From JAKAKT01 sp041305385 (GTDB taxonomy: Archaea; Micrarchaeota; Micrarchaeia; Burarchaeales; JAKAKT01), in NCBI GenBank assembly GCA_041305385.1, contig JBFYLO010000080.1, positions 1 to 33,762 of the forward strand: DNA of 33,762 nucleotides, read 5' to 3'. This document shows positions 1 to 9,147 of this stretch, piece by piece. The translations under genes and the position numbers were made by a program. Each line of letters starts with the position of its first letter. Position 1 is the stretch's first letter. The notes under the pieces were generated by a model. That model was given only the letters and a program-made list of their open reading frames with translations. It was not told the origin of the DNA and made no database searches.

Positions 1-256
1 TAACTCGACACTCGAGTTGCTCGGGAGCCGGGGAACGAACGGCCTCGCTCTCGTTGAAGCGAGCACCGTGCCGCCCGCGAGTTCGTTGGTTGGGTTTTGC
101 CGAATTGCTTTCCGGGTGCGCCATAATTGTAATTCCTGGCTAGTTTCCTTGAAATCATAGCTATCGCTTGGCGGCCTGAAACCTAGCTCTTGTGTTGAGA
201 AAAAATACTGCTAAAACGGAGCAAAGTTTAATAAGGCGCGCTCGGGCTATAAAATC
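1..256. other. Intergenic region with short hairpins, no gene recognised
   Basis: No convincing reading frame is seen. Two short perfect stems are visible: ACTCGA/TCGAGT with a 3-base loop near position 3-17, and CTCGCT/AGCGAG at about 45-64. The stretch is G+C-rich up to about 120 and could be the end of an RNA gene that lies mostly outside the window, but none of the conserved motifs of RNase P RNA, SRP RNA or rRNA was recognised. The last 40 bases hold the promoter of the next gene. Confidence 0.4.
227..234 (+). promoter_or_regulatory. TATA-like box of the 257-2044 gene
   Basis: The octamer TTTAATAA ends 22 bases before the ATG at 257, the spacing expected for an archaeal promoter giving a leaderless mRNA. 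No ribosome binding site precedes the ATG. Confidence 0.5.
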
Positions 257-2044
257 ATGCGCCGAACTTTGATTCTCGCGATACTGGTGATGGGCGCGTT
301 TCTCTGTTCTGCTGAGCCAGACGTCAATGAAACGATAGGCGCCACCCTGGCGAAAACACTTGATTTCAGGGCCAATTACTCTGTCAACTATTTCGGGTCG
401 AATGGGGAGAATTACGGATTCGTTTCTTACAATGGAACCGAATTATTCATAGTCAACATCTCTTCGAATGGGACGTTCGTTGTCTCTGGGAAGGAGTCGA
501 TTGACTCGGTCCTCAGGGGCAGGAACCGCTGGCTGCTCAGCGACTTGGTCTATGAAGTAGTCGGGGACATTGTTGCGTTCAACCAGAGCAGGGACATAGA
601 AGCGAAATGCGAAGTCAGTCTTGGGCTAGACAGGTTCCCGTGCTCTGACCCAGACTCTTGTTTTTACAAGTCGTGCATTTACTCGCAGGCAATGTGCCTG
701 CCTTATGCCGAAGGAAATGGCAAGCCGTTCCTTACTGCGATGGCTGCCTTTTCGAAAGCGACTGTCGCCCTCGATCTTGACACTGGGGAGCTCATGCGCG
801 GGCTGAACGCCTTTGCTGAGAGGAGGGTGGTCTTCGCGCCAAGCGAATCGGTGATAGCGGATATGGAAGCACAGGTTTCTTCAATCAGTGCGAACGCCCT
901 GTTCAAGCCCTATTCAGAAGCGAGCAATGGATTCGAGTTCTGCACTCCAATCCCCTACCGGACGGATGCGCTTGCCAGGGCCAAGGCAAAATTGATTCAG
1001 CTGAGGACCAAGCTTGCTTCGGATGCTGAACTCAACATGTCCAGAGAACGCATATTCAGTGAGACCGCGAGACGCCTTGATGTGATAGAACTTGCCCAAA
1101 ACCAAAACAGGGCAATTCTGAACGAGATAAAAAAGAACGCGAGCGAAGTGTTCGACTCAACCTATGCGTTTGTAAAGAAATCATCCGAGATAATTATCGG
1201 GGAAAGCATAACTGCGAGGGTCGTTTACCTAAACCAAAGCTTAATGAGGATAAACAGGACGGATAACCTCACTGCCGCCTACGTGGAGTATGGTGCCCTG
1301 GCCAGGGAAGCCGAGGCCACGAAAAAACTTGTCAACGACGACGTGAATGAGTTCGATGAACTAGTCTCTCTGAGCAATGATTGCTCTGCGGCGCTGGCGG
1401 TTGCAGACGCAAATATCACGAGTCCTGATGGAAAGGTCAGACTAAGCGCCCTGAAGAGCCAAAAGGACAATCTGGACTCTTTGATGGGGCCGCCAGTGGA
1501 TGAAACACAGCTCGGGAGCATAAGGGGCGGATTAACCAGGTTGAAAAATGAAGCCAACGTCTTGGTTTTGGAAGAAACGCCCGTTGCTGGGGCCGGCTTT
1601 GATTACACCATGGTTGGGGGGGCGCTTCTTGCCTTTTTGGTCATCGGAGCGGCGTATTGGATTATAAGCAAGAATAAAGCGCCCAAAAAGAAACCTGCTG
1701 GTGCGAAACCCGAGGGGCAGCAAGAGGGGGCGAAACCGGAGCCCCAAAGGAAGCCTGACAATGTAGCCGCACCCCAAGTTGCACACTATCGGATACGGCT
1801 CACCATGCGGGGGGGGGCATACAGGACCCAGCTTAGGACTGTTATCAAAGACGGGAGCGGGAATCTGGCCCCGGATGGGACTACTGTAGCTTTCAAGGCA
1901 AATGCTGGAACCGTAACGCCAAGTGCTACAACAAAGAACGGGATGGCTTATGCGAGCATGGCCTTCAAGGATAAACCCAGGGAGGTCGCAGTCATTGTAT
2001 CTGCATTGGGAATTGAAAGGGCAGTGAAAATAAGCTTCGTTTGA
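257..2044 (+). CDS. Membrane-anchored surface protein with C-terminal Ig-like (Big_1-type) domain
   Basis: The 595-residue protein starts with a Sec-type signal peptide (about residues 1-19, ending near CSA-E). It then has a region with several NxS/T sites, a six-cysteine cluster around residues 116-146, and a long mostly helical segment (about 245-440) that may form coiled coils. A single transmembrane helix lies near residues 455-475, followed by a Lys/Pro-rich linker and a last domain of about 80 residues with the invasin/Big_1 pattern (DGSGNLAPDGTTV, then a GTVTPS-like loop). By the positive-inside rule the Lys-rich flank would put the Ig-like domain in the cytoplasm, which is odd for this fold. 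The gene is convergent with, and directly abuts, the Ig-repeat gene at 2045. The specific function is unknown; a cell-surface role is inferred. Confidence 0.75.
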   Translation: MRRTLILAILVMGAFLCSAEPDVNETIGATLAKTLDFRANYSVNYFGSNGENYGFVSYNGTELFIVNISSNGTFVVSGKESIDSVLRGRNRWLLSDLVYEVVGDIVAFNQSRDIEAKCEVSLGLDRFPCSDPDSCFYKSCIYSQAMCLPYAEGNGKPFLTAMAAFSKATVALDLDTGELMRGLNAFAERRVVFAPSESVIADMEAQVSSISANALFKPYSEASNGFEFCTPIPYRTDALARAKAKLIQLRTKLASDAELNMSRERIFSETARRLDVIELAQNQNRAILNEIKKNASEVFDSTYAFVKKSSEIIIGESITARVVYLNQSLMRINRTDNLTAAYVEYGALAREAEATKKLVNDDVNEFDELVSLSNDCSAALAVADANITSPDGKVRLSALKSQKDNLDSLMGPPVDETQLGSIRGGLTRLKNEANVLVLEETPVAGAGFDYTMVGGALLAFLVIGAAYWIISKNKAPKKKPAGAKPEGQQEGAKPEPQRKPDNVAAPQVAHYRIRLTMRGGAYRTQLRTVIKDGSGNLAPDGTTVAFKANAGTVTPSATTKNGMAYASMAFKDKPREVAVIVSALGIERAVKISFV

Positions 2045-4411
2045 TTAGTTTGCCAGTGTTACTTTTAGAGTATAGTTCATGTCATTCCCAGTTTCGTCAA
2101 CAGCTCGGGCTGTGAGCGAGTGTTCGCCATTCCTGAATGCAGTAGTGTTGAAATCGAATGTGTATGGCGAACTGGAGACTGAGCCGACCAACTCCGAATC
2201 AACGTAGAACTCTATGCTAGAAATCCCGAAATTGTCAGTGGCATAGGCCTCGACCGTCTGATCGCCCGTAAGTATCTGGCGGTTGAATGGGCGCGTTATT
2301 GAGACCACTGGTGGGAAGACATCTGGGTGCGGAAAGACGGAGGCTGTCTTCGGCTGGCATGTAATGCGAACTGAAGCTGCAGTAACTGAGAATCTTCCAA
2401 CTATTGGGTAATCGCAATAAGCAGCGCATGAGCCGGAGCCGGCCGAGCCCTGACAGGTAGCCATTGAATTCGGCCTGCAGGTCACTGTGAACTCCTGGGC
2501 ATTTGTGAGGTTTTCGTATGACACCGTTACTGGAATCCTCGCGCCGACTATCAGGGGCGATTCCAGCGAAACAGAGCATCCTGGAATCTTATTCACGAGG
2601 AGTATGTCGGCACTGCACGAGAGACCGGAAATCGGGTCTGTTGCGGTTATTGTTCCCGTTACCTCGCCCTGGATGTTCTGGGGAACAAATGATATGCCCC
2701 CTGTGATAGTCTTTATCTGAGACTGCACCAAGGAAGTCGACCAGAGCATGGGTGGGCAGGAGATTTTAGACTGGCGAGTTTCAAGCGTTTCCTGGTGGAC
2801 AATAGTGAAGTTCTGGGTGCCATTGGTCGTTGTAATGTTGGTTATGGCTTGGGAGACGTTCGTTATGGTGTAGTTAAAGCAAGATACTGTGAAGTTGTAT
2901 TGCTCCCTTGGCAGCACCATGGCATCTGCGGGCGTTATTGTACACGTCCTATTAGTATAGATTTCCACAAGTGCCTTGCTTGGGACTGACGACGGATTCC
3001 CTGCAAGGTCATAGGCAACCGCCCGCACGTAATAGAAGCCTATGTGCTCATTCGAGGTGTTCCAGGTCGTATTGAAAGGCAGATCTGATGAATTCCCGAT
3101 GAGCCGATTTTCGATATAATACTCGATGTTTTGTATTGGCAAGGCGTCACTGGCGTAGGCCCTGAGTTCGATGATGTCGGAAATCATTATCTGCTGGTTA
3201 TTCTTTGGGCCGGTTATGTAGACTGTCGGCGGGGTTTTGTCAGGAACCGAAGTGATGTAAACCGTGGTGTTGCAGGAGATGTTTGCATCTGTGACGTATG
3301 GGGCGTAGGTCCCGGCTGTTGTGTAGCTGACTCTCCCGGTTGCTGTGCTGTTGGATATTTGGGTCTGCGAGCCGGATCTGTTTATTGTCGAATGGGGCCA
3401 GTTTGGATGGAAGGAGGCATAGAGCACATCTGAAGAGGTGTTGTAGAACGTCGCCTTCAGGGTGATTGCTGCGGGAATCGGAGAATATCTGGGCTCTGCC
3501 ACCAGTTTGCAGGCGCGGGCGCCAACAACTGCCTTTGTCACGAGATATTGGTCGGTGACGTTATGGTTGCCATAGATGTCGTATGCCTTTGCCTGTAGCA
3601 CGAATTCGGTCCCATTAGAATAATTGGCTATTCGGAACACGTAGGAATAGGGTGGGGTGAGCATGGTACTTGCGAGAACTCCGTTTACATGCAACTCGAC
3701 CCGCTCGACCTCGACATTGTCGCTTGCATTTATGAGAATGTTTGTGACGTCACCCAGGGCTGCCCTATAAGTCAGGTTGTAAAAGGAAACCTGGGGAGGC
3801 ACTGAGTCGGATGTTGGGATAACTGTGATGGGAACCGAGCAATTCGCCCCTCCGCCAGCTGACCATGGGTAGAATACTTCCTTCCTGGTTTCCGCCCTGT
3901 AGTTGCATACTGCCTGCACCTGGTGCCCAATGAGCTGAACGGCAAACGGGGGGTCTCCTCTCCCGCAGCTGATTGAGACTTCGGTGATATTGGGCAGGAG
4001 ATTGGAGAACCTGGCAAGCAGGCGCGTAGAAAGAGTTCCATTCCCCCGGTTCTTGTCCGGCACGATTGTGCATGTGGGCTTCGCAGCTGGGTCAGCTACA
4101 ACGAGGGCTGGTTCGCATCGAGCAACAAATGATGCCGCCGTGACTGTATACACCCCCATGTAAGGATATTCGCAGGTAACCTGGCATTCCCCGGAACCTG
4201 GCCCCACGATGCAGAGCTTCAGCAAATTCGGCCTGCACATGACTCCCAGCGGAGATATGATGGGAAAATCCGAATAGGAGACTGAAACCTGCACCGAGGC
4301 TCCTGGATAGGTCAACGGAAACTCTGTGGAAACGCGGCACGACGGCTGGGCAAAGGCTGCGGGAAGGAGAACTACCAGCAGGAGCAGAAGCTGCTCCTTT
4401 CGGACCAACAT
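2045..4411 (-). CDS. Secreted multi-domain Ig-like protein, last gene of the pilus operon
   Basis: The 788-residue protein begins with a signal peptide (MLVRKEQ followed by a Leu/Val-rich core cut near AFA-Q). Three modules follow the bacterial Ig pattern PPxVxxxxP...N..I....A.A.D...I..IEFYVD..L.G....PY.F...T......G.H...A.AVD..GN, at about residues 205-295, 393-485 and 698-788. Cys-rich modules near the N-terminus (about 24-110) and near 608-695 are duplicates sharing the CRPN...GSGxCxxxC-YP pattern. There are many NxS/T sites and no C-terminal anchor. Its ATG sits one base after the stop codon of the F-domain gene upstream, so the two are probably co-transcribed. I infer a secreted or pilus-associated adhesin or surface component; no ligand can be named. 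Confidence 0.8.
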   Translation of the reverse strand: MLVRKEQLLLLLVVLLPAAFAQPSCRVSTEFPLTYPGASVQVSVSYSDFPIISPLGVMCRPNLLKLCIVGPGSGECQVTCEYPYMGVYTVTAASFVARCEPALVVADPAAKPTCTIVPDKNRGNGTLSTRLLARFSNLLPNITEVSISCGRGDPPFAVQLIGHQVQAVCNYRAETRKEVFYPWSAGGGANCSVPITVIPTSDSVPPQVSFYNLTYRAALGDVTNILINASDNVEVERVELHVNGVLASTMLTPPYSYVFRIANYSNGTEFVLQAKAYDIYGNHNVTDQYLVTKAVVGARACKLVAEPRYSPIPAAITLKATFYNTSSDVLYASFHPNWPHSTINRSGSQTQISNSTATGRVSYTTAGTYAPYVTDANISCNTTVYITSVPDKTPPTVYITGPKNNQQIMISDIIELRAYASDALPIQNIEYYIENRLIGNSSDLPFNTTWNTSNEHIGFYYVRAVAYDLAGNPSSVPSKALVEIYTNRTCTITPADAMVLPREQYNFTVSCFNYTITNVSQAITNITTTNGTQNFTIVHQETLETRQSKISCPPMLWSTSLVQSQIKTITGGISFVPQNIQGEVTGTITATDPISGLSCSADILLVNKIPGCSVSLESPLIVGARIPVTVSYENLTNAQEFTVTCRPNSMATCQGSAGSGSCAAYCDYPIVGRFSVTAASVRITCQPKTASVFPHPDVFPPVVSITRPFNRQILTGDQTVEAYATDNFGISSIEFYVDSELVGSVSSSPYTFDFNTTAFRNGEHSLTARAVDETGNDMNYTLKVTLAN

Positions 4412-4412
4412 A

Positions 4413-5456
4413 TCACCCTGTGAGCAAACCGCCGAACATCTCGTTCATTATGCTGAATACGGTCTGGTTCGCGTAGTAATAGACGAGTATGGAAACCAGA
4501 AGGAAAACGGGTATGTAGCGCAGGCCGGCCTTGGACTCGCCCCTGGAGATTACGCCAAGGAGAAGGCTCGCCACTATGCTGGACATTATGCATAGGGAGT
4601 ATGAGAAGATGTACATGTCCTGAACGCTTATCTGCCCCCCGATCTCGCCTTGCTGTATTTTCACCAAAAGCTGGCCGACCATGCCGCTCTGCATTCCCAT
4701 TGGCGAGCTGGCCGTAATCGAGCCCAGGTCGGCCGAGAGCTGCTCTCCGAATGATTTCGTGACTAAAAGAAAGTTTGTGGATATTGCAAGGAGCACTGGA
4801 GCGATGAAAAGGATTATCATTATGAAAAAAGCCCTATAGACCCCGACCTGCGCCTCGACCTCTTTCTGGAGCGTCTGCGTCATCCTTATCTCGAAAGAAA
4901 TGTCTGTGAGCAGGTCGCTCATGTTGCCTCCGGACTGCATGCCGAAGAGTATGAGGTCGACGACGTTCCTCAGAATCGAACTCCTGTTCCTCTCAGCCAG
5001 GTTATTGAAAGAATCCTCAATGGACCTTCCTGCAGCTAGGTCGCGGGCGGTCTTGTCGAATTCTTTCCTTATTGGCCCATAACTGTGCCTGAGGGCTGAG
5101 GTTATTGCCCAATCAATGGTTTCCCCGGCTCGCATGTTGGAGGCGATGAGCAGGAGCGTGTCAGGCAGGTTTTCCTCGATGTCCTTTGTTTTCCTGTCCC
5201 CCATGACCACGAGGGCCCCCCATGACGTCACGAGGCCGCCTGAGAATCCGAGCACGAAGCTCGAAGTGGTATCCAGGCCGAACCAGCTTGGGAATATGTT
5301 GGCGGTTATGGCGCCAATAAGCACAGACTCGAACACAGTGGCAAGAAGGTAGGCTGGCGGAGATACCGATACATCCGCGTAGACCAGCATCTTCTGCAGG
5401 GCCGTCATTTGCTTGGGCGCGACCTGCATGAGCATTTCGAAGTATCGTTTTGGCAT
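4413..5456 (-). CDS. Type II secretion system F-domain membrane protein (ArlJ/TadC/PilC-like)
   Basis: The 347-residue integral membrane protein has paired helices near residues 37-85, a cytoplasmic T2SSF domain (about 98-225, including DTLLLIASNMRAGETIDWAI and the later GGNMSDLLTDIS segment), then further helices near 208-235, 285-305 and 318-340. This is the layout of the inner-membrane platform of archaeal type IV pili and archaella, which binds the assembly ATPase and moves pilin subunits out of the membrane. It lies 8 bases downstream of a second F-domain gene; paired F proteins are common in archaeal Tad/Eppd-like pili. The partner ATPase and prepilin peptidase are not in the window. 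Confidence 0.85.
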   Translation of the reverse strand: MPKRYFEMLMQVAPKQMTALQKMLVYADVSVSPPAYLLATVFESVLIGAITANIFPSWFGLDTTSSFVLGFSGGLVTSWGALVVMGDRKTKDIEENLPDTLLLIASNMRAGETIDWAITSALRHSYGPIRKEFDKTARDLAAGRSIEDSFNNLAERNRSSILRNVVDLILFGMQSGGNMSDLLTDISFEIRMTQTLQKEVEAQVGVYRAFFIMIILFIAPVLLAISTNFLLVTKSFGEQLSADLGSITASSPMGMQSGMVGQLLVKIQQGEIGGQISVQDMYIFSYSLCIMSSIVASLLLGVISRGESKAGLRYIPVFLLVSILVYYYANQTVFSIMNEMFGGLLTG

Positions 5457-5464
5457 TCAATCAC

Positions 5465-6430
5465 TCAGAAGTGCACCGGTGGGCGCTTCTCTTTTATGTA
5501 CCCGATTATCATCATCTGCATGAATCCGACTATGAAAAGAAACACGAAAAGGAATGATGACGGAACGGATTGGACTGGGATGAGTGCGGTGAGTACGAGG
5601 ACTATGACGGCCATTACCGGGAATATCACCGTCGTTATCAGGAAGATCATTGTGAGTGTGTTGAGCTCCTTCCCGAATTTCTGAATGGCTATTTTCTGCT
5701 CCTCGAAATAGTTCTCGCTCATTGACATGAGGACCTGCCCGATGTCCGAGCCTGTCCGTATCGCGTTCTCCAGTTGCCAGAGTATCTTCTTGTAGTTCTT
5801 GGAGCGGTTGCGCATGGCGAGCTGGTCTATGGCGCTTGCCACTGGAAAGCCGGAGGCAATCTGCTTCACCGCAGTGTCCATGTCCTTGGAGATGCTTCCA
5901 TAGTCGCTGAAAGCGACGCTCTTCATGCCCTCGAACAGGGTCGCGCCTGAGCGGACCTGGACCGTTATGTGCCTCAGGGCATAGAGAAGGTTCTTTTCCA
6001 CATCCTTGGCCTTGGCTCTGGCGCGCATGCTTGGGAGGTTCATCACCTGCATCATCATCACGAGGGAGATGACGAACGGGGCCGTGAGGAGGACGGACTT
6101 CAGGGTGTCTGTGCTTTCTGGAAACCACTCCTCTAGCTGGGGATTCATGGAAAACGAAACGAACATTCCGAAGAGCAGAATCATGTAGATGATTCCGCAG
6201 AGCGCGGCGACAGACGCGTAATCCACCGAGTCGACATGCATGTTGGCTTCTTCCAGGTCGCGCTTGAAATCCCTCTTCATCGAGAGGAGAGCTGGCGCAA
6301 AGGAGCGCAGGGGCCTTGCGAGAGATACGGCAACCTCAAACTTCACCGGGAAATAGGGGATGACTATGCTCTCGGGCTTCTTGAGGACTTGCGTCGCCTT
6401 GAGCTCAATCCTCCGTTCCTTTGAGACCAT
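5465..6430 (-). CDS. Type II secretion system F-domain membrane protein (TadB/TadC-like)
   Basis: The 321-residue protein has two helices near residues 65-115, a cytoplasmic T2SSF domain at about 130-250 (NLLYALRHITVQVRSGATLFEGM; ASAIDQLAMRNRSKNYKKI), and two strong helices at about 255-305. It resembles the neighbouring F protein in plan but not closely in sequence, so the two probably form a heteromeric platform. The gene starts 16 bases after the stop of the pilin-like gene at 6447-8153. The role is assembly of a type IV pilus-like filament in the cytoplasmic membrane; the exact filament type cannot be assigned. Confidence 0.85.
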   Translation of the reverse strand: MVSKERRIELKATQVLKKPESIVIPYFPVKFEVAVSLARPLRSFAPALLSMKRDFKRDLEEANMHVDSVDYASVAALCGIIYMILLFGMFVSFSMNPQLEEWFPESTDTLKSVLLTAPFVISLVMMMQVMNLPSMRARAKAKDVEKNLLYALRHITVQVRSGATLFEGMKSVAFSDYGSISKDMDTAVKQIASGFPVASAIDQLAMRNRSKNYKKILWQLENAIRTGSDIGQVLMSMSENYFEEQKIAIQKFGKELNTLTMIFLITTVIFPVMAVIVLVLTALIPVQSVPSSFLFVFLFIVGFMQMMIIGYIKEKRPPVHF

Positions 6431-6446
6431 GGTTAACCTCTTCCCT

Positions 6447-8153
6447 TCACTTATTTAAATAAATGGGCTGGGTTAGCCTCGCATTCAGGAGCGTCGACTC
6501 CATCCCTGCCGAGGCGAACGTGAAGGTAACGCTTGCTCCATCCGGGGCAATCGAATCCAGGCGGGCAACGCCGTCCCCGAGCCTCAGCCATTCACCGGGG
6601 ATTGTAAAGTACTCGTCTGTGAAATCAGTGAAATTGCAGTTTCCGTTCGTGTCCAGGTAAGCAGTATTGAAAGAACCGGAGCGCTTGGCGAGAATCATGT
6701 TCACTGTCTGGTCGGAAACCGAGAAGGACCCGTAGGTCTTGTCGGTGATTGCGGAGGGATATTCTGGCTCTGTCCCTGAAAGGCAGATGGACGAAAACGC
6801 ACTGCCCGGGGCGTTGAACGTAGTCATGTTGTGTAGCAGGAAAACCCCGAGGGAGTTGTTGGTCGGGATTGTCGCGTTGATTGAAACATTTTGATAGCTG
6901 AAGTTTGTGTAAATGTTGCCCTGAATGATTGAGATGTTGACCACTCCGCAGGTCGAGTTGTAGCTCGTGCTGTAGTTGAGCGAGCGATTCATTGAAGGAC
7001 CACCGGGAATCTCATATTGAATTGTGACGTATGGGTCATAAGAAGTTCCTGCGTATTCCGTCTCGCGAATGGATACGAGGGCCAGCTTGTTGTTCTGGAC
7101 TGACCCGGCCCAGGTGCCTACAAGCTCGAAATCCGTCTGTCCCGTAACACTGATGTCTGAGTTGCGGGATTGAGAGATTACGAAATCCTTCCATCCGGTT
7201 GTTTCTGCGTAATCAAGTGTGCCGGCGGATACAAAGCCCGGGTCCCCCCAGTCTTCGCTCGTCAGGGTTGTTCCTATGATGTTGGGCCCCATCTTATAAT
7301 CCACAATCCAGCTTGGCGTTGTCCCTGATGACACAGCATAGGAATCAACGTATACAAACAAGTGAGCTATGAGGATGGTCGAATCATCCGGAATCACGGA
7401 CGTGTTGAAACTTAGGTAAGTGCGGTTCTCGTATTCCCGTGGGTCTTTGTTGTCGAAGCCCATTGACGAGGTGAAAATTGAGTTCTCGACCACATATGAG
7501 GTCCCATCAAAGCGGATGCTGCCGTCTTCATCCGGGGATAGACTAATTGTGGAGGTGTTTGTGGGCGGCTGGGTGTAGCTGGGTAGGGTGAAGCTTAATT
7601 CGATATCCTGTTGAGGGTATAAGTCTGGGGTCCAGAGCACACTGGAGGTATTTTCGCAGTCATAGTGCAGGGAATATGCTGTCACTGTGCTTGAGTTGAA
7701 GTTCAGGCTCAGGTTGCCTTCGTTGTAGTTGTAGAGGGAATAATTCGAGCCAGTGGCTGTTTCACCAAGCAGCAGGCGACCCGATGAGAGGGCGGCGGCT
7801 AGCTCGGATGTGAGGATATCCAAGCGGGACGAGTCGAAAAGGAAGTTGTAGCTTCCGGTGAAATTGCTTATGCTCGAGAAGAAACCGGCGTGGTAGTTAA
7901 GGTTAAACGAGATTAGCGCATCGTTAGAGTGTGTTGAGGTTATGCAGAGGCCTGCGTCACAGAAAAGGGTCGAGTAGTCGGAATCAATGTCAGCCTTTAG
8001 ATGGCGGAGCGCGGGCGGAATGGGGGATTGCTCGTGGGCGATTATGAGGCGCTGGCTCGAGACATAGGCAGCCACAAGAATGAACATGAGCATGGCAATC
8101 GCGACAGAGGCAATGATCTGCGCTGACTGGGCTTTTGATGTTCGTGCTTTCAT
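6447..8153 (-). CDS. Large pilin-like or surface protein with N-terminal membrane helix
   Basis: The start chosen is the ATG at 8153, which overlaps the stop of the upstream gene as ATGA; an in-frame start five codons earlier lacks this coupling. The 568-residue product begins MKARTSKAQSAQIIASVAIA and continues into one hydrophobic helix (to about residue 35), then a long extracellular region with many NxS/T sites and beta-rich, repeat-poor sequence. The K-A-Q just before the hydrophobic stretch resembles the cleavage site of class III (prepilin) signal peptides, but the usual Glu at +5 is absent. Position upstream of two F-domain genes supports a pilus subunit or tip protein. No domain family was recognised. 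Confidence 0.7.
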   Translation of the reverse strand: MKARTSKAQSAQIIASVAIAMLMFILVAAYVSSQRLIIAHEQSPIPPALRHLKADIDSDYSTLFCDAGLCITSTHSNDALISFNLNYHAGFFSSISNFTGSYNFLFDSSRLDILTSELAAALSSGRLLLGETATGSNYSLYNYNEGNLSLNFNSSTVTAYSLHYDCENTSSVLWTPDLYPQQDIELSFTLPSYTQPPTNTSTISLSPDEDGSIRFDGTSYVVENSIFTSSMGFDNKDPREYENRTYLSFNTSVIPDDSTILIAHLFVYVDSYAVSSGTTPSWIVDYKMGPNIIGTTLTSEDWGDPGFVSAGTLDYAETTGWKDFVISQSRNSDISVTGQTDFELVGTWAGSVQNNKLALVSIRETEYAGTSYDPYVTIQYEIPGGPSMNRSLNYSTSYNSTCGVVNISIIQGNIYTNFSYQNVSINATIPTNNSLGVFLLHNMTTFNAPGSAFSSICLSGTEPEYPSAITDKTYGSFSVSDQTVNMILAKRSGSFNTAYLDTNGNCNFTDFTDEYFTIPGEWLRLGDGVARLDSIAPDGASVTFTFASAGMESTLLNARLTQPIYLNK

Positions 8154-8581
8154 TTGCCCACCCAGCACCTCAGCCTTGCCCTTCCCAGCCTCGGAGTGGC
8201 GTTGGTGGTAACGAAAGAGGATTCTGCTGAAATTAGGTCCCCCCTGAGCATTGCATCCGAGAGGTTCCCGCTTAACCCGTAATAAGAGGCAATCTGAGAC
8301 CCATCAAGGGAATACGCCGTGATTGTGAGTTCATAGCCAAATCGGCTTGGCAGTTGCGACAGGGAAGTGTTGAGCAGGGACTCTAGGGCAGATTCGTTTG
8401 CAACTGAAGATAGCGTGCCGTTCGCCTTGAGCGATTCAAGGGAGGAAAGACACAGCACGTAGGTCTGCTGCCTTGCCTCTGCGGCGCCCTGCCTTGAAAT
8501 CGATACTATGAGAAGCGCCATTAGGAAGAATGCAGTCGCAGCTATTATAACGTCGAACATGAAGATTTGGGCACGGGCCAT
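8150..8581 (-). CDS. Small pilin-like protein with class III signal peptide
   Basis: The 143-residue protein begins MARAQIFMFDVIIAATAFFL. The R-A-Q followed by hydrophobic residues with Asp at +5 matches the class III prepilin signal of archaeal pilins, where the peptidase cuts after Q. A single helix to about residue 28 is followed by a short soluble domain with three NxS/T sites and a Cys near the end. It is the first gene of the five-gene minus-strand operon and is translationally coupled to the next gene through ATGA. It is probably a minor pilin or filament-initiating subunit; the family is not recognised beyond the N-terminus. Confidence 0.65.
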   Translation of the reverse strand: MARAQIFMFDVIIAATAFFLMALLIVSISRQGAAEARQQTYVLCLSSLESLKANGTLSSVANESALESLLNTSLSQLPSRFGYELTITAYSLDGSQIASYYGLSGNLSDAMLRGDLISAESSFVTTNATPRLGRARLRCWVGK

Positions 8582-8707
8582 GTAGTGTTGTTGGACTGCG
8601 TTATTTTAAAACTGCTTGGCGCCAACTTTGCGTGTTTTATAACGTGTTAATGCGATAGATAACAAAACGGCATGTGTATTTATTAAGAAAGGACCTAAAA
8701 TTCGTAT

Positions 8708-9007
8708 ATGAATAGATTTGCGCCTCTTTCAAAAGCATCTAATTTCAAAAGTGTTGAGTTGTTGGTCGATGGTAGTTGTAAATTTGAAAGGCAGTATTTC
8801 TTCCGAACCGTAAAGGCAAAACTTAATAAGAATCTCGAATTTGAGGATTTCAACGTCTCCCTTAACGTAGCTATAGTTGCCTGCGTTGTTGTGTTATCAA
8901 TAGTGATCTTTTCTTTTGGAGCCATAATTCCCCTTTTTGCAATCTGGGCAATCGGCATGAACACTAGGGAGAATTTGCTTTCTGAAGTAACGCGACTAAT
9001 CAGTTGA
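8708..9007 (+). CDS. Small hypothetical membrane protein
   Basis: The 99-residue product has a soluble N-terminal half and one long or two short membrane helices at about residues 53-83, then a short tail. The gene runs against its neighbours on both sides and is visibly richer in A+T. TTTATTAA at 8677-8684 could serve as a TATA box for a leaderless transcript. An antisense frame of similar length (8695-8964) has no such hydrophobic pattern, which is why this strand was preferred. No family was recognised and the gene could be spurious. Confidence 0.45.
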   Translation: MNRFAPLSKASNFKSVELLVDGSCKFERQYFFRTVKAKLNKNLEFEDFNVSLNVAIVACVVVLSIVIFSFGAIIPLFAIWAIGMNTRENLLSEVTRLIS

Positions 9008-9147
9008 TTCGCTATCGCCTAGCGTGAACGTGTTCGTAAATATTTGTTTTTACTTTATCCTGAACCCAGAGTTACAAATCCTCTAAGAAATGTTGTTGAA
9101 CCGAGAATTCCGTTCTGGGAGCTTTCCGCTAGCTGGCGGCAATTCGT

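Noticed and set aside
5457..6128. Minus-strand 223-codon frame overlapping the F-domain gene
   Set aside because: It reads the same strand in another frame, is rich in His, Arg and Pro as out-of-frame translations are, and the F-domain frame is convincing.
8695..8964. Minus-strand 89-codon frame opposite the small membrane protein
   Set aside because: It lacks hydrophobic or family features; the plus-strand frame has a clear membrane segment, though that gene itself is only moderately supported.
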